Below, one piece after another: positions 1-10,897 of a stretch of 64,000 nt of DNA. Within the stretch, counting starts at the first letter, position 1. Each line of letters starts with the position of its first letter. Position numbers and translations under genes: made by a program. Source of the stretch: Pseudonocardia sp. 73-21 (lineage in GTDB: Bacteria > Actinomycetota > Actinomycetes > Mycobacteriales > Pseudonocardiaceae); the NCBI RefSeq assembly GCF_001899645.1, contig NZ_MKVV01000024.1, positions 15,615 to 79,614 on the forward strand, in the 5' to 3' direction. Under the pieces are notes generated by a model that saw nothing but the letters and a program-made list of their open reading frames with translations, did not search any database and was not told where the DNA came from.

Positions 1-291
1 GTCGGGCTGCCGCTGGGCATCCGTTCCGACGCCTGCTGGGACGCCCTGCGCGTCCCGCTGGAACCGGGCTGGTCGCTGCTGCTCTACACCGACGGCCTGG
101 TGGAGGGGCGCGGCCCGACGCCGGGCGAGCTGCTCTGGCCGGAGGGCCTGATCGCGCTGCTGCACCAGGAACGCGACACCGACCTCGACGACCTGCCCGC
201 CCGGCTGGTCGACCACGCCGTGCGGTTCAACGGCGGCCCGCTCACCGACGACGTCGCGATACTGGTGCTCTCGGAAGCGGGTGCCGGATGA
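1..291 (+). CDS. PP2C/SpoIIE-type serine phosphatase, C-terminal part (cut by window edge)
   Basis: Open from the first base in frame 1, so the N-terminus lies outside the window. The visible 96 codons carry the end of a PPM/SpoIIE (RsbU-like) phosphatase fold: the strand LLLYTDGLVEGR and the terminal metal-binding motif LTDDVAILVL. Such phosphatases dephosphorylate anti-sigma-factor antagonists or act as outputs of receiver proteins. The stop overlaps the next start (ATGA, 288-291), so it is probably translationally coupled to the histidine kinase and the receiver downstream as one signalling unit. The sensory N-terminal domains cannot be seen. Confidence 0.8.
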   Translation, partial: VGLPLGIRSDACWDALRVPLEPGWSLLLYTDGLVEGRGPTPGELLWPEGLIALLHQERDTDLDDLPARLVDHAVRFNGGPLTDDVAILVLSEAGAG

Positions 292-1859
292 CCGTCGAGC
301 TGACCCGGGCCCGCCGGGTGCTCACCGCACGCCGGTCCGACGAGGGCGCGCGCCGCTGGCCGCTCTCCCGGATCTTCACGCTGGTGGCCGCGGTGGCGGC
401 GGTCCTCGCCATCACCACGATCGTGCTCGGCGGCCTGGCGCTGGCCCGTCTGACGGCGGCGCGGGCCGCGCTGCTCGACGTCGCGGGCCCCGCGGTGATC
501 GCGGCGCAGCAGCTCTCCCGGGCGGTGGTCGACCAGGAGACCGGTGTGCGCGGTTTCGGGCTGACCGGACGCCCGGAGTTCATGGACCCCTACACCTCCG
601 GCGTCGCCGACGAGCGGACCCAGGTGGCCGCGCTGCGCGCTTACGCGGCCACCGGCGGCTTCGACCACGTCGGCCGGGACATCGACGCCGTGGAGCAGGC
701 CGCCACCCGCTGGCGCGACGCCTACGCCAACCCGACGTTCGCCGGGGTCCGGCCGGATGCCGTCGAGGGCCGCACGCTCTTCGACGGTGTGCGGGCCGCG
801 ACCGGGACGTTGACCGCCGACATCGACGTGCAGCGGCTCGCCGACCGCGACCGCCTCAACGCGGCCGCGGCCTACGTCACCGTTACGGGCATCGCGATCG
901 CGGTGGTGATGATCGCCTTCCTGGCGGCCGCCGCGGTCGGGCTGCGCCGGGCGGTGCTGCGGCCGGTGTCGGACCTGGCCGCCCAGGTGCGCGACGTCGT
1001 GTCCGGCGGGGTCCAGCGGCCCGTGCACGGCGCGGGCCCGCGCGAGATCTTCGAGCTGGGTGAGGACGTCGACGCCATGCGGCTGCACATCCTCCACGAC
1101 CTCGACGAGGCCCAGGAGGTCAACCGCAGGCTCGACCGCCAGACCCGCGACCTGGAGCGCTCCAACCGCGACCTCGAGCAGTTCGCCTACGTCGCCAGCC
1201 ACGACCTGCAGGAACCGCTGCGCAAGGTGTCGAGCTTTTGCCAGCTGCTGCAGCGCCGCTACGGCGGACAGCTCGACGAGCGCGCGGACCAGTACATCGA
1301 GTTCGCGGTGGACGGCGCGTCGCGCATGCAGCGTCTGATCAACGACCTGCTCGCGTTCTCCCGGGTCGGCCGCACCACCGAGGCGTTCACGCCGGTGGAT
1401 CTCGGCGAGGTGGCCGCGGCCGCGGCGGCGCAGCTGGACCAGGTCCGCGTGGACACCGGTGGCACCGTCACGGTCGGCGTGCTGCCCACCGTCACCGGCG
1501 ACGCCACGCTGCTGCGCCAGCTGCTCGTCAACCTGCTCGGCAACGGCCTGAAGTTCCACCGCGACGGCGTGGCCCCGGAGGTCACGGTGTCCGCACGGAC
1601 CGTCGACGAGGGCTGGGAGATCGCCGTGGCCGACAACGGTATCGGCATCGAACCCGAGTACGCCGACAAGGTCTTCGTGATCTTCCAGCGGCTGCACGGC
1701 CGGGACCTCTACCCCGGCACCGGCATCGGCCTGTCGCTGGCCAAGAAGATCGTCGAGTTCCACGGTGGCGCGATCGGCCTCGACACCACGGGCGGGCCGG
1801 GCACGGTCGTCCGGTTCACCCTGCCCACCACCCCCCTTCCCGCCCCCGAGGAGAAGTGA
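288..1859 (+). CDS. Membrane histidine kinase with CHASE3 and HAMP domains
   Basis: 523 aa sensor kinase. A membrane segment at about residues 30-53 is followed by a CHASE3-like extracellular region (about 55-190, with the typical QETGVRGF and LTGRPEF signature), a second membrane segment (about 195-218), a HAMP linker and a short coiled coil. The HisKA box [13 protein letters not shown] gives the phospho-accepting His305. The ATPase domain has an N box near 415-423, a G1 box DNGIGI near 449 and a G2 box GTGIGLSLA near 477. Architecture and HisKA type match kinases related to phytochrome-type kinases, but no chromophore domain is present. It overlaps genes on both sides by an ATGA or a TGATG, so phosphatase, kinase and receiver form one operon. 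Signal unknown. Confidence 0.9.
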   Translation: MTVELTRARRVLTARRSDEGARRWPLSRIFTLVAAVAAVLAITTIVLGGLALARLTAARAALLDVAGPAVIAAQQLSRAVVDQETGVRGFGLTGRPEFMDPYTSGVADERTQVAALRAYAATGGFDHVGRDIDAVEQAATRWRDAYANPTFAGVRPDAVEGRTLFDGVRAATGTLTADIDVQRLADRDRLNAAAAYVTVTGIAIAVVMIAFLAAAAVGLRRAVLRPVSDLAAQVRDVVSGGVQRPVHGAGPREIFELGEDVDAMRLHILHDLDEAQEVNRRLDRQTRDLERSNRDLEQFAYVASHDLQEPLRKVSSFCQLLQRRYGGQLDERADQYIEFAVDGASRMQRLINDLLAFSRVGRTTEAFTPVDLGEVAAAAAAQLDQVRVDTGGTVTVGVLPTVTGDATLLRQLLVNLLGNGLKFHRDGVAPEVTVSARTVDEGWEIAVADNGIGIEPEYADKVFVIFQRLHGRDLYPGTGIGLSLAKKIVEFHGGAIGLDTTGGPGTVVRFTLPTTPLPAPEEK

Positions 1860-2302
1860 TGACCGAGCCCACGCCGCGCATCGTCAACGTGCTGCTGGTG
1901 GAGGACGACCCGGGCGACGTGCTCATGACCCGCGAGGCGTTCGACGAGTACCTGCACAACCGGCTCGACGTGGTCACCGACGGCGCCGCGGCCCTGGCCT
2001 ACCTCCGCAACGAGGAGCCCTACGCCGACGCGCCGCGCCCGGACCTGATCCTGCTCGACCTCAACCTGCCCCGCCGCGACGGCCGCGAGGTGCTGGAGGA
2101 GGTCAAGGCCGACCCGCAGCTGGCCCACATCCCGGTGGTCGTGCTCACCACGTCGCAGGCGGAGGAGGACGTGCTGCGCAGCTACCAGCTGCACGCCAAC
2201 GCCTACGTCACCAAGCCGGTGGACTTCGAGAGCTTCATCGAGGCCATCAAGCAGATCGACCACTTCTTCGTGAGCGTCGTGCAGCTGCCCTCGGGGAGCT
2301 GA
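1859..2302 (+). CDS. Single-domain response regulator (receiver only)
   Basis: 147 aa, one CheY/Rcp1-like receiver and no output domain. The acidic pocket is VEDDPGD (residues 14-20), the phosphoacceptor is Asp67 in LLDLNLP, and the conserved Lys is in YVTKPVD. The start overlaps the kinase stop (TGATG). The length and the [12 protein letters not shown] start are typical of Rcp1-type receivers paired with HisKA kinases like the one upstream. With a PP2C phosphatase in the same operon, the likely output is a partner-switching cascade or phosphorelay rather than direct DNA binding; this is inference. Confidence 0.9.
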   Translation: MTEPTPRIVNVLLVEDDPGDVLMTREAFDEYLHNRLDVVTDGAAALAYLRNEEPYADAPRPDLILLDLNLPRRDGREVLEEVKADPQLAHIPVVVLTTSQAEEDVLRSYQLHANAYVTKPVDFESFIEAIKQIDHFFVSVVQLPSGS

Positions 2303-2375
2303 GCCGCTGTCACCTGATCGGTTACCGCGGCTCGCGGCGCGGGGCGACACCCGCGATGGACGGGCGGAGCGCCCC

Positions 2376-2381
2376 TAGGCT
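2376..2381 (+). promoter_or_regulatory. -10 element of a leaderless promoter (TAGGCT)
   Basis: TAGGCT ends 6 nt before the GTG at 2388, the arrangement expected for a transcript starting at the start codon. No ribosome-binding site precedes that GTG. Confidence 0.5.
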
Positions 2382-2387
2382 GGCCCG

Positions 2388-4058
2388 GTGAAGGGGTCGG
2401 TTCGTCCCCGGGTGGTCGCATCCGGCACCCGCGCCGCCGTGGCCGTGCCGATGGCCGCGCTCCTGGTGGCCTGCAGCCTGGTCGGAGCACCGCCGGGACA
2501 GCGCACCTTCTACGTGAGCCCCGCGGGCGACGACACCGCGAGAGGCACGTCGGCCGGGTCCCCGTGGCGATCGCTCGAGCGGGCGTCCGAGGCCGTCCTG
2601 GTCCCGGGTGACCGGGTGCTGCTGCTGGGCGGCGCGCGGTTCACCGGGCGGCTGCTGCTGGACCGGCTCGACGCGGGGAACGCGGCCGACCCGGTCGTCG
2701 TGGGCTCCTACGGCGACGGCCGGGCCGAGATCGACGCGCCGGGCGACGGTGCCGTCGTCGTCACCGACACCGGCGGCGTCGAGATCAGCGACCTGGTGCT
2801 GGCCGGCGCGGGTCCGGAACCCGTGCCCGGCTCGGCGGGCGTGCGGGTCTTCACCGACTCGCCGGACGACCGGGTGTTCGACCACGTGGTCGTGCAGCGG
2901 GTCGAGGCGCACGGGTTCGGCAACGGCATCGAGGTCGGCAGCGCGCGGGCGGGGACGGGGTTCCGCGACGTCCGGGTCGACGACGCCGTCCTGCACGACA
3001 ACCGGGACGCGGGGCTCACGGTGTACGGGCCCGCGTTCGACGCCACCGCGCCCCGCTACGCGCACGAGGACGTGGTGATCTCGCGGGTCACCGCCTACGG
3101 CAACCACGGCGACCCCGCGAACACCCGACGCAACACCGGCAGCGGGATCGTCCTCGGCAGCGTCCGCACCGCGACCGTGACCCGGTCCGTCGCGCACGAC
3201 AACGGCGGGTCGGGCGGGTCGGGCGAGGGCCCGGTCGGCATCTGGACCTACGACTCGACCGGCGTGGTGATCGAGCACTGCCTGTCCTACCGGAACCGGA
3301 CGGCGAGGCTGGCCGACGGCGGCGGGTTCGGCCTCGACCAGAACAACTCGGACTCGGTGCTCCAGTACAACCTGTCCTACGACAACCACGGTCCGGGCTA
3401 CCTGGTCTACACCGGCCAGCAGAACGACGCCCACACCGGCAGTGTCGTGCGGTTCAACGTCTCCAGCGGGGACGCGCGACGGTGGAGCGTCTACGGCGGG
3501 ATCACCGTGCTGGGGCGGGTGAGCGCCACCCGGATCTACCAGAACACGGTGGTCATGGCGCCGCAGCGCAGCGACCCGTCGTCGGCGCTGCGGCTCGGTC
3601 CCGGGGTCTCCGACCTCGACGTCCGCAACAACCTGCTGGTCAGCCGGCAGGCGGGGCCCGTCGTGGTGGCGGTGACGCCCTACGCCCGGTCGGCGGTGCG
3701 CCTCGACGGGAACGCCTACGTCGGCTCCGCGGGAGCGCCGACGGTCGTCTGGGGTCCGGAGGCGGAGCCGTCCCTGCGCGCGTGGCGCGCGGCCACCGGT
3801 CAGGAGACGTCCGCCGGGCGGCGCACCGGGCTGACCGGGGACCCGGGGCTCCCCGGACCGCTGACCGGCCTCGCGGCGACCGCGGTCGACGATCCCGCGG
3901 TGGGCTTCCTCCCGTCCCCGGGTTCGCCGCTGCTCGGGGCGGGACTGCCCCTCGCCGACCTGCTCACGCCGGGCGTCACCCTGCTCGACCGCACCGGGGC
4001 GCCGGTCCGCACCGGCTCGCCGGACGTGGGGGCCGTGCAGCGGGCTCAGTCCGGGTAG
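2388..4058 (+). CDS. Secreted right-handed beta-helix lipoprotein
   Basis: 556 aa. The N-terminus is basic and then hydrophobic and ends in a lipobox (LLVAC), so the mature protein should be a lipid-anchored extracytoplasmic protein. The rest has the look of a parallel beta-helix (pectate-lyase/NosD/DUF1565-like): the FYVSPAGDD..G entry motif, repeated short strands with Asn and Gly turns (NGIEVGSA, NNLLVS, YNLSYDNHG) and a final GSPLLGAG..DVGAVQ motif as in polysaccharide-associated beta-helix proteins. It could bind or cleave a polysaccharide; the substrate is unknown. Its 3' end overlaps the convergent galE by 13 bp. The GTG start follows a leaderless -10 element. Confidence 0.75.
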   Translation: MKGSVRPRVVASGTRAAVAVPMAALLVACSLVGAPPGQRTFYVSPAGDDTARGTSAGSPWRSLERASEAVLVPGDRVLLLGGARFTGRLLLDRLDAGNAADPVVVGSYGDGRAEIDAPGDGAVVVTDTGGVEISDLVLAGAGPEPVPGSAGVRVFTDSPDDRVFDHVVVQRVEAHGFGNGIEVGSARAGTGFRDVRVDDAVLHDNRDAGLTVYGPAFDATAPRYAHEDVVISRVTAYGNHGDPANTRRNTGSGIVLGSVRTATVTRSVAHDNGGSGGSGEGPVGIWTYDSTGVVIEHCLSYRNRTARLADGGGFGLDQNNSDSVLQYNLSYDNHGPGYLVYTGQQNDAHTGSVVRFNVSSGDARRWSVYGGITVLGRVSATRIYQNTVVMAPQRSDPSSALRLGPGVSDLDVRNNLLVSRQAGPVVVAVTPYARSAVRLDGNAYVGSAGAPTVVWGPEAEPSLRAWRAATGQETSAGRRTGLTGDPGLPGPLTGLAATAVDDPAVGFLPSPGSPLLGAGLPLADLLTPGVTLLDRTGAPVRTGSPDVGAVQRAQSG

Positions 4059-5068
4059 CCGTCCGGGTGGAGCCGCTGGAACCGCCAGGCGTCGCGGCAC
4101 ATGGCGGCGACGTCGCGGCCGGCCTTCCAGCCCCACTCCGCGGCGACCCGGCCGGGGTCGGCCACGAGCTCGGCGACATCCCCCGCGCGGCGGCCGACGA
4201 CGTCGTAGGGGATGTCCCGCCCGCACGCGGCGCCGAAGGCCGTGACCAGCTCCAGCACCGACGTACCGACGCCGGTGCCCAGGTTGAGCACACGCAGTCC
4301 CGGTCCCGACGGCGGCTGGTCCAGGGCGAGCCGGTGCCCCTCCGCGATCTCCACGACGTGCACGTAGTCGCGCACGGCGGTGCCGTCGGGGGTGGGCCAG
4401 TCGCCGCCGAAGACCCGGAGCCGGTCCCGGCGCCCGATCGCGATCTGCATGAGGAACGGGACGACGTTGTTGAGCGGCCCGCGCGGGTCCTCGCCGAGGC
4501 GCCCGCTCGGGTGCGCGCCCGCCGGGTTGAAGTAGCGCAGCGCGGTCGCCGACAGCTCCGGATGCCGCCGGACCGCGTCGGCGATGATCTGCTCGCACAT
4601 CCACTTCGACCGGGCGTAGGGGTTGGTGGGCCGCGCCGGGTCGGCCTCGGTGAGGGGGCGCCCGCCGCCGTCGCCGTAGATCGAGCACGACGAGGAGAAC
4701 ACCAGCCGCCGCACGTCGTGGGCGACCATCGCCCGCAGCAGCGCGACGGTGCCGCCGACGTTGATGTCGTAGTAGTCCAGCGGGATCAGCGTGGACTCGC
4801 CGACGGCCTTGCGCGCCGCGAAGTGGATCACCGCGTCGATCCGGTGCCGGGTGAACACCCGGTCCAGCGCGGCGGCGTCGCGCAGGTCGGCCCGGTGGGC
4901 GGCGAGGTCGCGGCCGGCGAGGTCGCGGACGGCGGCCAGCGCCCCGGGTGAGCTGGTGGAGTGGTCGTCGACGACCACCACCTCGTACCCGTGCTCCAGC
5001 AGCTCGACGCAGGTGTGCGAGCCGATGAAGCCGGCGCCGCCGGTGACCAGCACGGTCGGGGCGCTCAT
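4046..5068 (-). CDS. galE: UDP-glucose 4-epimerase
   Basis: 340 aa short-chain dehydrogenase-type NAD enzyme interconverting UDP-glucose and UDP-galactose. It shows the Rossmann motif GGAGFIGSH, the FAARKAVGES segment, SSSCSIYG, the catalytic YxxxK (YARSK) and the GalE-typical LRYFNPAGAHPSGRLGED. The ATG start overlaps the stop of the glycosyltransferase upstream (ATGA, 5065-5068), so it is the distal gene of a sugar-nucleotide/polysaccharide operon. The stop codon lies inside the 3' end of the convergent beta-helix gene. Confidence 0.93.
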   Translation of the reverse strand: MSAPTVLVTGGAGFIGSHTCVELLEHGYEVVVVDDHSTSSPGALAAVRDLAGRDLAAHRADLRDAAALDRVFTRHRIDAVIHFAARKAVGESTLIPLDYYDINVGGTVALLRAMVAHDVRRLVFSSSCSIYGDGGGRPLTEADPARPTNPYARSKWMCEQIIADAVRRHPELSATALRYFNPAGAHPSGRLGEDPRGPLNNVVPFLMQIAIGRRDRLRVFGGDWPTPDGTAVRDYVHVVEIAEGHRLALDQPPSGPGLRVLNLGTGVGTSVLELVTAFGAACGRDIPYDVVGRRAGDVAELVADPGRVAAEWGWKAGRDVAAMCRDAWRFQRLHPDGYPD

Positions 5069-6825
5069 CCGGTCACCACGATCTGGACGTAGAGCGGGAA
5101 CAGCGCCGCGGGCACCGCGGTGAGACCGAGCGCGGCCACCCCGAGCAGGACCGGCACGGCGGCCGTCGTCCGGATGCCGCGCCACGGCCCGACGCCGGCC
5201 GCCCGGGCCGCCTCGACGCCGTGCAGCACCGACACCGCCGTGACGACGGTGCCGTAGGCGGCCGCGCCCAGGATGCACAGCCCGACGTAGCCGACCGCGC
5301 CCGTGCGGACCTCACCGGTGAACGCCGCGACGGCGAGCCCGACCGCGATCACGAGGTAGGGCAACACCAGCCGGGTGGGCAGCGGCTCCAGGCCGGAGCG
5401 GGCCTTGGGGGTGACGCGGAACGTGATCGGGGCGGGGCGGAACCGCTGGCGGACCGCGGCGAGCACCCCCCACGCGACCCAGGGCCAGCGGACCAGCGAG
5501 TACAACCAGTTCTCCCAGCTCAGGACGGGGGCTTTGCGGGGCCGCAGCAGGCCCCGGCGGCGCAGCACCAGCAGCACGGCGAGCAGCCACGCGGTGAGCA
5601 GCCACCAGTGGGCCAGGAACTCCAGGTAGTCCACCTGCACCCAGCGCAGGCCGGTCACGGCCGCCACCGGCGGTAGCAGCAGCCCGGCCGCGGTCGTCAC
5701 GACCAGCAGGAAGTAGAAGACCAGCGCGTAGAAGAAGCGCAGCCGCAACGCCCAGGGCAGCCGCGGGAGGTGGTGGGGGACCAGGCCGATCAGCAGCGTG
5801 GTGAGGCTGCGCGACCACTGGAACTCCTGCGTGACCATCGCCGCCAGCGTCAGCGGGCCGTCGCCGCGGGCGTCGGCGTCGAGGGCGAACACGCCCTGCC
5901 AGCCCGCCGAGTTGAGCAGGAACGACGTGGAGAAGTCCTCGGCCAGCTCCGGGCCGATCCCGCCGATCCCGGCCAGCGCCGCGGTCCGCACCGCGTAGTG
6001 GGAGCCGATGCAGACCGGAGCGAGGCCCGCGGAGTGGCCGGCCTGGATGGCGCCGTGGAACGCGGCCTCCCGGTGCAGGCGGCCGCGCGCGGACCACGAC
6101 CCGGTGCCTTCGGCGTCGCAGACGCTGGGCGCGGCGACGTACCCGACGGCGGGGTCGGCGAAGGGACGCACCATCTCCGCGAGGTAGGTCGGGGCCGGCA
6201 CGTGGTCGCAGTCGAGCTGGGCGACCACGTCGTAGTCGCGGTAGCCCCAGTGGTCGTAGAAGTGGGCGAGGTTGCCCTCCTTGCAGCGGGTGCGCCGCGG
6301 CCAGGTCGGCCGGTGGTAGGCCGCCACGCCGCGCCGGGTCGAGAGCCGCACGCCGTGGTCGTGGCACCAGCGGGCGGTCTCGGCCGAGGGGTCCTCGTCG
6401 CACAGCCAGACGTCGTAGGGGTGCGGGAACCGCTGCGCCAGCATCGCGCGGAGCGTCCGGCGGGCCAGCGTCCACGGCTCCGACGGCGCCTTGGTCACGA
6501 CGAAGGCCGTCCGCACGGCGGGGACCGCGACGGTCGGGTCCACCCGGCGCAGCCGGTTCGCGGTCAGCAGGAAGTAGGCGGGCAGGCAGGTGAGGTAGAC
6601 GAGCACCGCGCTGTTGATGGCGAGACCCACCCAGGTGGTGCGGTGGTCCGGCTGCAGCCACCAGGTCCAGAACACGACCAGGCTGACCAGCCAGCCCACC
6701 GACAGCACCGCCACGGCCATCCGGTCGCGCCGGGGGAGGACCGGCACGAGCAGGTCCGCGCGCCGGCGCCGGCCGATCCGGCCGGACCGGCCGAAGACCG
6801 GTCCCTCGGGAGTGAGAGCCCGCAC
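5065..6825 (-). CDS. Membrane family-2 glycosyltransferase, cellulose-synthase-like
   Basis: About 586 aa from a GTG at 6825; an ATG at 6720 is an alternative start. Two N-terminal membrane helices, a cytoplasmic GT2 domain and a C-terminal cluster of membrane helices. Catalytic motifs: WLCDEDPS, the DxD motif in QLDCDHV and the acidic ELAEDFSTS. The acceptor motif QxxRW appears as QEFQW, with Gln in place of the usual Arg. Enzymes of this type polymerise and export beta-linked polysaccharide from nucleotide sugars. The neighbouring galE and UDP-xylose-synthase-like genes could provide donors. The polymer made cannot be deduced. Confidence 0.82.
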   Translation of the reverse strand: MRALTPEGPVFGRSGRIGRRRRADLLVPVLPRRDRMAVAVLSVGWLVSLVVFWTWWLQPDHRTTWVGLAINSAVLVYLTCLPAYFLLTANRLRRVDPTVAVPAVRTAFVVTKAPSEPWTLARRTLRAMLAQRFPHPYDVWLCDEDPSAETARWCHDHGVRLSTRRGVAAYHRPTWPRRTRCKEGNLAHFYDHWGYRDYDVVAQLDCDHVPAPTYLAEMVRPFADPAVGYVAAPSVCDAEGTGSWSARGRLHREAAFHGAIQAGHSAGLAPVCIGSHYAVRTAALAGIGGIGPELAEDFSTSFLLNSAGWQGVFALDADARGDGPLTLAAMVTQEFQWSRSLTTLLIGLVPHHLPRLPWALRLRFFYALVFYFLLVVTTAAGLLLPPVAAVTGLRWVQVDYLEFLAHWWLLTAWLLAVLLVLRRRGLLRPRKAPVLSWENWLYSLVRWPWVAWGVLAAVRQRFRPAPITFRVTPKARSGLEPLPTRLVLPYLVIAVGLAVAAFTGEVRTGAVGYVGLCILGAAAYGTVVTAVSVLHGVEAARAAGVGPWRGIRTTAAVPVLLGVAALGLTAVPAALFPLYVQIVVTG

Positions 6826-6919
6826 GCCCCCGCGGGAGATCCGGACGATGTGCGTGTCCGGCGCACCCCGCGTGGGCAGGGCGCGGTGACGCCCCGGATC
6901 CGTTCGGGTGCGCGACCCG

Positions 6920-7900
<981 letters not shown>

Positions 7901-8062
7901 AGCCCACCTCGACGCATTCGGCGGACCGGACTGGTCCGTATGCGCGAGCAAACTACCTTATGTGTCTTCTAATGGGACAGACTGTCACCGGAGGTCGGGG
8001 TGGGGGCCGCTCCCCGGAGCGGTCCGGGGCGGCCGGTGCAGGGGAGCGACCAGTGCGGTACG

Positions 8063-8068
8063 TAGGCT
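8063..8068 (+). promoter_or_regulatory. -10 element of a leaderless promoter (TAGGCT) for purL
   Basis: TAGGCT lies 8 nt before the purL GTG at 8077, and no Shine-Dalgarno sequence is visible. Confidence 0.45.
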
Positions 8069-8076
8069 GAGCGGTC

Positions 8077-10356
8077 GTGACGACCGAAGTTCGCGCCGAC
8101 ACCGTCGAGAACGCCACCGCTACCCCCGACCAGCCGCAGCCCTACCGCGAGCTGGGCCTCAAGGACGACGAGTACGCGCGCATCCGGGAGATCCTCGGCC
8201 GCCGCCCCACCGACGCCGAGCTGGCGATGTACTCGGTGATGTGGAGCGAGCACTGCTCCTACAAGTCGTCCAAGGTGCACCTGGGCTACTTCGGCGAGAC
8301 CACCACGCCCGAGATGCGCTCGACGATGCTCGCGGGCATCGGCGAGAACGCCGGCGTCGTCGACATCGGGGGTGGCTGGGCCGTCACGTTCAAGGTCGAG
8401 TCGCACAACCACCCGTCCTACGTGGAGCCCTATCAGGGCGCGGCCACGGGCGTGGGCGGCATCGTCCGCGACATCATGGCCATGGGCGCCCGCCCGATCG
8501 CCGTCGCCGACCCGCTGCGCTTCGGCCCCGCCGACGCCCCCGACACGGCGCGGGTGCTGCCCGGCGTGGTCGCGGGTGTGGGGGGCTACGGCAACTCGCT
8601 GGGCCTGCCCAACATCGGCGGCGAGCTCGTGTTCGACCCGACCTACGCCGGCAACCCGCTGCTCAACGCCATGTGCGTCGGCGCGATGCGCGTGGAGGAC
8701 CTGCACCTGGCGTTCGCGTCCGGAACGGGCAACCAGATCATCCTGTTCGGCGCCCGCACCGGGCTGGACGGCATCGGCGGCGTGTCCGTGCTGGCGTCCG
8801 AGACCTTCGCGGGGGACGCGGGCGGGGGCGGCCACAAGAAGCTCCCGGCCGTGCAGGTGGGCGACCCGTTCACCGAGAAGGTGCTCATCGAGTGCTGCCT
8901 CGAGCTGATCCACTCCGGGATCGTCGTCGGCATCCAGGACCTCGGCGGGGCCGGCCTGTCGTGCGCCACGTCCGAGCTGGCCAGCGCCGGTGACGGCGGC
9001 ATGCGCATCGACCTCGACGCCGTGCCGCAGCGGGCCACGGGCATGACGGCGGCGGAGATCCTCTCCAGCGAGTCGCAGGAGCGCATGTGCGCGGTGGTGG
9101 CTCCGGAGAACGTCGAGGCGTTCATGGCCGTCTGCGCCAAGTGGGAGATCCTCGCCTCGGTCATCGGTGAGGTCACCGACGGCGACCACCTCGTGATCAG
9201 CTGGCGCGGCGAGACGGTGGTGGACGTGCCGCCGCGCACCGTCGCCCACGACGGGCCGGTCTACCGGCGTCCGGTGCAGCGCTCCGAGCGCCAGGACGAC
9301 CTGGTCGCCGACGTGCCCGACCACCTGCCGCGCCCGGCCGCGCCCAGCGAGCTGCGCGAGGAGATCCTGCGCATGGTGGCCAGCCCCAACCTGTGCAGCA
9401 AGGCGTGGGTCACCGACCAGTACGACCGCTACGTCCGCGGCAACACCACGTCCGCGCAGCCCGCGGACGCCGGCATGGTGCGCGTCGACGAGGAGACCGG
9501 CCGCGGGGTCGCCGTCTCCACCGACTGCAACGCCCGGTTCGTGGCACTCGACCCGTACGCCGGGGTCCAGCTCGCGCTGGCCGAGGCCTACCGCAACGTC
9601 GCGACCTCGGGTGCGAAGCCGGTGGCCGTCACCAACTGCCTCAACTTCGGCTCGCCCGAGGACCCCCACGTGATGTGGCAGTTCCAGCAGGCCGTGCGTG
9701 GTCTGGCCGACGGCTGCGCCACGCTCGGCATCCCCGTCACCGGTGGCAACGTCAGCTTCTACAACCAGACCGGCGACCGCCCGATCCTGCCCACCCCGGT
9801 GGTCGGCGTCCTCGGCGTGATCGACGACGTCGCCAAGCGCGTCCGGTCCGGCTTCACCCGCGACGGCGACGCGGTGGTGCTGCTCGGCGACACCCGCGAC
9901 GAGCTGGGGGGCAGCGAGTGGGCCCACGTGGTGCACGGCCACCTCGGCGGCCGGCCGCCCGCGGTGGACCTGGCGGGCGAGCAGCGGCTCGCCGGTCTCC
10001 TCGCGGCCGTGGCCGCGAACGGCCTGGCCAGTGGCACCCACGACCTCTCCGACGGCGGGCTCGCCCAGGCGCTGGTGGAGGCGTGCCTGGTCGGTGGCCG
10101 GGGCGCCACCGTCACGCTGCTGCCGACGCTCGACCCGTTCGTCGCGCTGTTCTCGGAGTCCGCTGGCCGCGTGCTCGTCACCACCGCCCCGGACCGCGTC
10201 GACGACCTCCTCGCCGCGGCGGGGGGAGCCGGGGTCCCGGCCCGGGCCATCGGCACCACCGGGGGCACGGACCTGGACGTCGCGGGCGTTCCGTCGCTGG
10301 CGCTCGACGAGCTGCGCACCGCCTGGGAGGGCACGCTGCCGGCGCTCTTCGGCTGA
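8077..10356 (+). CDS. purL: Phosphoribosylformylglycinamidine synthase, large subunit
   Basis: 759 aa, the small (PurS/PurQ-dependent) form of FGAM synthase, step 4 of de novo purine synthesis. Visible features: [12 protein letters not shown] near the N-terminus, [24 protein letters not shown] (ATP and metal region), the GVSVLASE and [17 protein letters not shown] motifs, and the second AIRS-like half with [12 protein letters not shown] and [11 protein letters not shown]. The length fits the Bacillus/actinobacterial type. The glutaminase and PurS subunits are not in the window and probably lie elsewhere. The GTG start has a leaderless -10 element. Confidence 0.97.
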   Translation: MTTEVRADTVENATATPDQPQPYRELGLKDDEYARIREILGRRPTDAELAMYSVMWSEHCSYKSSKVHLGYFGETTTPEMRSTMLAGIGENAGVVDIGGGWAVTFKVESHNHPSYVEPYQGAATGVGGIVRDIMAMGARPIAVADPLRFGPADAPDTARVLPGVVAGVGGYGNSLGLPNIGGELVFDPTYAGNPLLNAMCVGAMRVEDLHLAFASGTGNQIILFGARTGLDGIGGVSVLASETFAGDAGGGGHKKLPAVQVGDPFTEKVLIECCLELIHSGIVVGIQDLGGAGLSCATSELASAGDGGMRIDLDAVPQRATGMTAAEILSSESQERMCAVVAPENVEAFMAVCAKWEILASVIGEVTDGDHLVISWRGETVVDVPPRTVAHDGPVYRRPVQRSERQDDLVADVPDHLPRPAAPSELREEILRMVASPNLCSKAWVTDQYDRYVRGNTTSAQPADAGMVRVDEETGRGVAVSTDCNARFVALDPYAGVQLALAEAYRNVATSGAKPVAVTNCLNFGSPEDPHVMWQFQQAVRGLADGCATLGIPVTGGNVSFYNQTGDRPILPTPVVGVLGVIDDVAKRVRSGFTRDGDAVVLLGDTRDELGGSEWAHVVHGHLGGRPPAVDLAGEQRLAGLLAAVAANGLASGTHDLSDGGLAQALVEACLVGGRGATVTLLPTLDPFVALFSESAGRVLVTTAPDRVDDLLAAAGGAGVPARAIGTTGGTDLDVAGVPSLALDELRTAWEGTLPALFG

Positions 10357-10397
10357 TGCCGGCACCTGTCCGCACGGATAGGCCGACCGGTGCGGGT

Positions 10398-10403
10398 TAC
10401 GGT
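10398..10403 (+). promoter_or_regulatory. -10 element of a leaderless promoter (TACGGT)
   Basis: TACGGT ends 6 nt before the GTG at 10410 that opens the sterol-carrier-like gene. Confidence 0.45.
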
Positions 10404-10409
10404 CGCGGC

Positions 10410-10766
10410 GTGACGGCAGAACCGGACGGCACGGAGACGGGTGCGGTGCTCGCCTGGATCGACGGCGGACCCCCGCCGGAGCGGTCCGTCCAGCGCGCCG
10501 CGGTCAAGCAGAGCCTGGCCGCGCTGACCGCCATCGCCCCAGGCCGCAGCGTCGAGGTCCGCGTGCCGCCTTACGGCGCGGTGCAGTGTGTGAGCGGCCC
10601 CGCCCACGGCCGCGGCACCCCACCGAACGTCGTCGAGGCCGACCCGCGCACCTGGCTGGCGCTCGTCACCGGACGGCTCGACTGGACCGAGGCACTGCGC
10701 ACCGGGCGGCTGAGCGCGTCGGGTACCCGAACGGGTGAGGTGGCCCGCCTGCTGCCCCTGGGGTGA
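10410..10766 (+). CDS. Sterol-carrier-family small protein
   Basis: 118 aa. It belongs to the actinobacterial sterol-carrier-like family commonly found between purL and purF: the VEVRVPPYGAVQC and PNVVEADPRTWLALVTGRLDW segments resemble SCP2-fold lipid-binding proteins. The biochemical role in this setting is not known. The start is fixed by a leaderless -10 element 6 nt upstream and by the beginning of similarity. A hairpin lies downstream at 10829-10863. Confidence 0.8.
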   Translation: MTAEPDGTETGAVLAWIDGGPPPERSVQRAAVKQSLAALTAIAPGRSVEVRVPPYGAVQCVSGPAHGRGTPPNVVEADPRTWLALVTGRLDWTEALRTGRLSASGTRTGEVARLLPLG

Positions 10767-10828
10767 GACGAACGGGTTGCCGCACGTTCCTCGGGGGTGA
10801 ACGCTGCCGCAGAATGGTGGCGTAATCG

Positions 10829-10863
10829 GCGCCCTGAGCGGAAACTTGGTCCGATCAGGGCGC
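10829..10863 (+). terminator. Hairpin downstream of the sterol-carrier gene
   Basis: Perfect 9-bp inverted repeat, GCGCCCTGA (10829-10837) and TCAGGGCGC (10855-10863), with a 17-nt loop and no T-tract. It could be a terminator or a structure in the leader of the following GGDEF-EAL gene. Confidence 0.4.
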
Positions 10864-10897
10864 GCCTTGACCGAAACGGGCTACGGGAGGTGGCGGT

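Noticed and set aside
2322-4688. 788-codon minus-strand frame over the beta-helix gene
   Set aside because: It overlaps two supported genes (beta-helix and galE) and has no domain or start signal.
7969-10365. Long minus-strand frame opposite purL
   Set aside because: purL is unmistakable on the plus strand; the opposite frame shows typical GC-skewed shadow composition.
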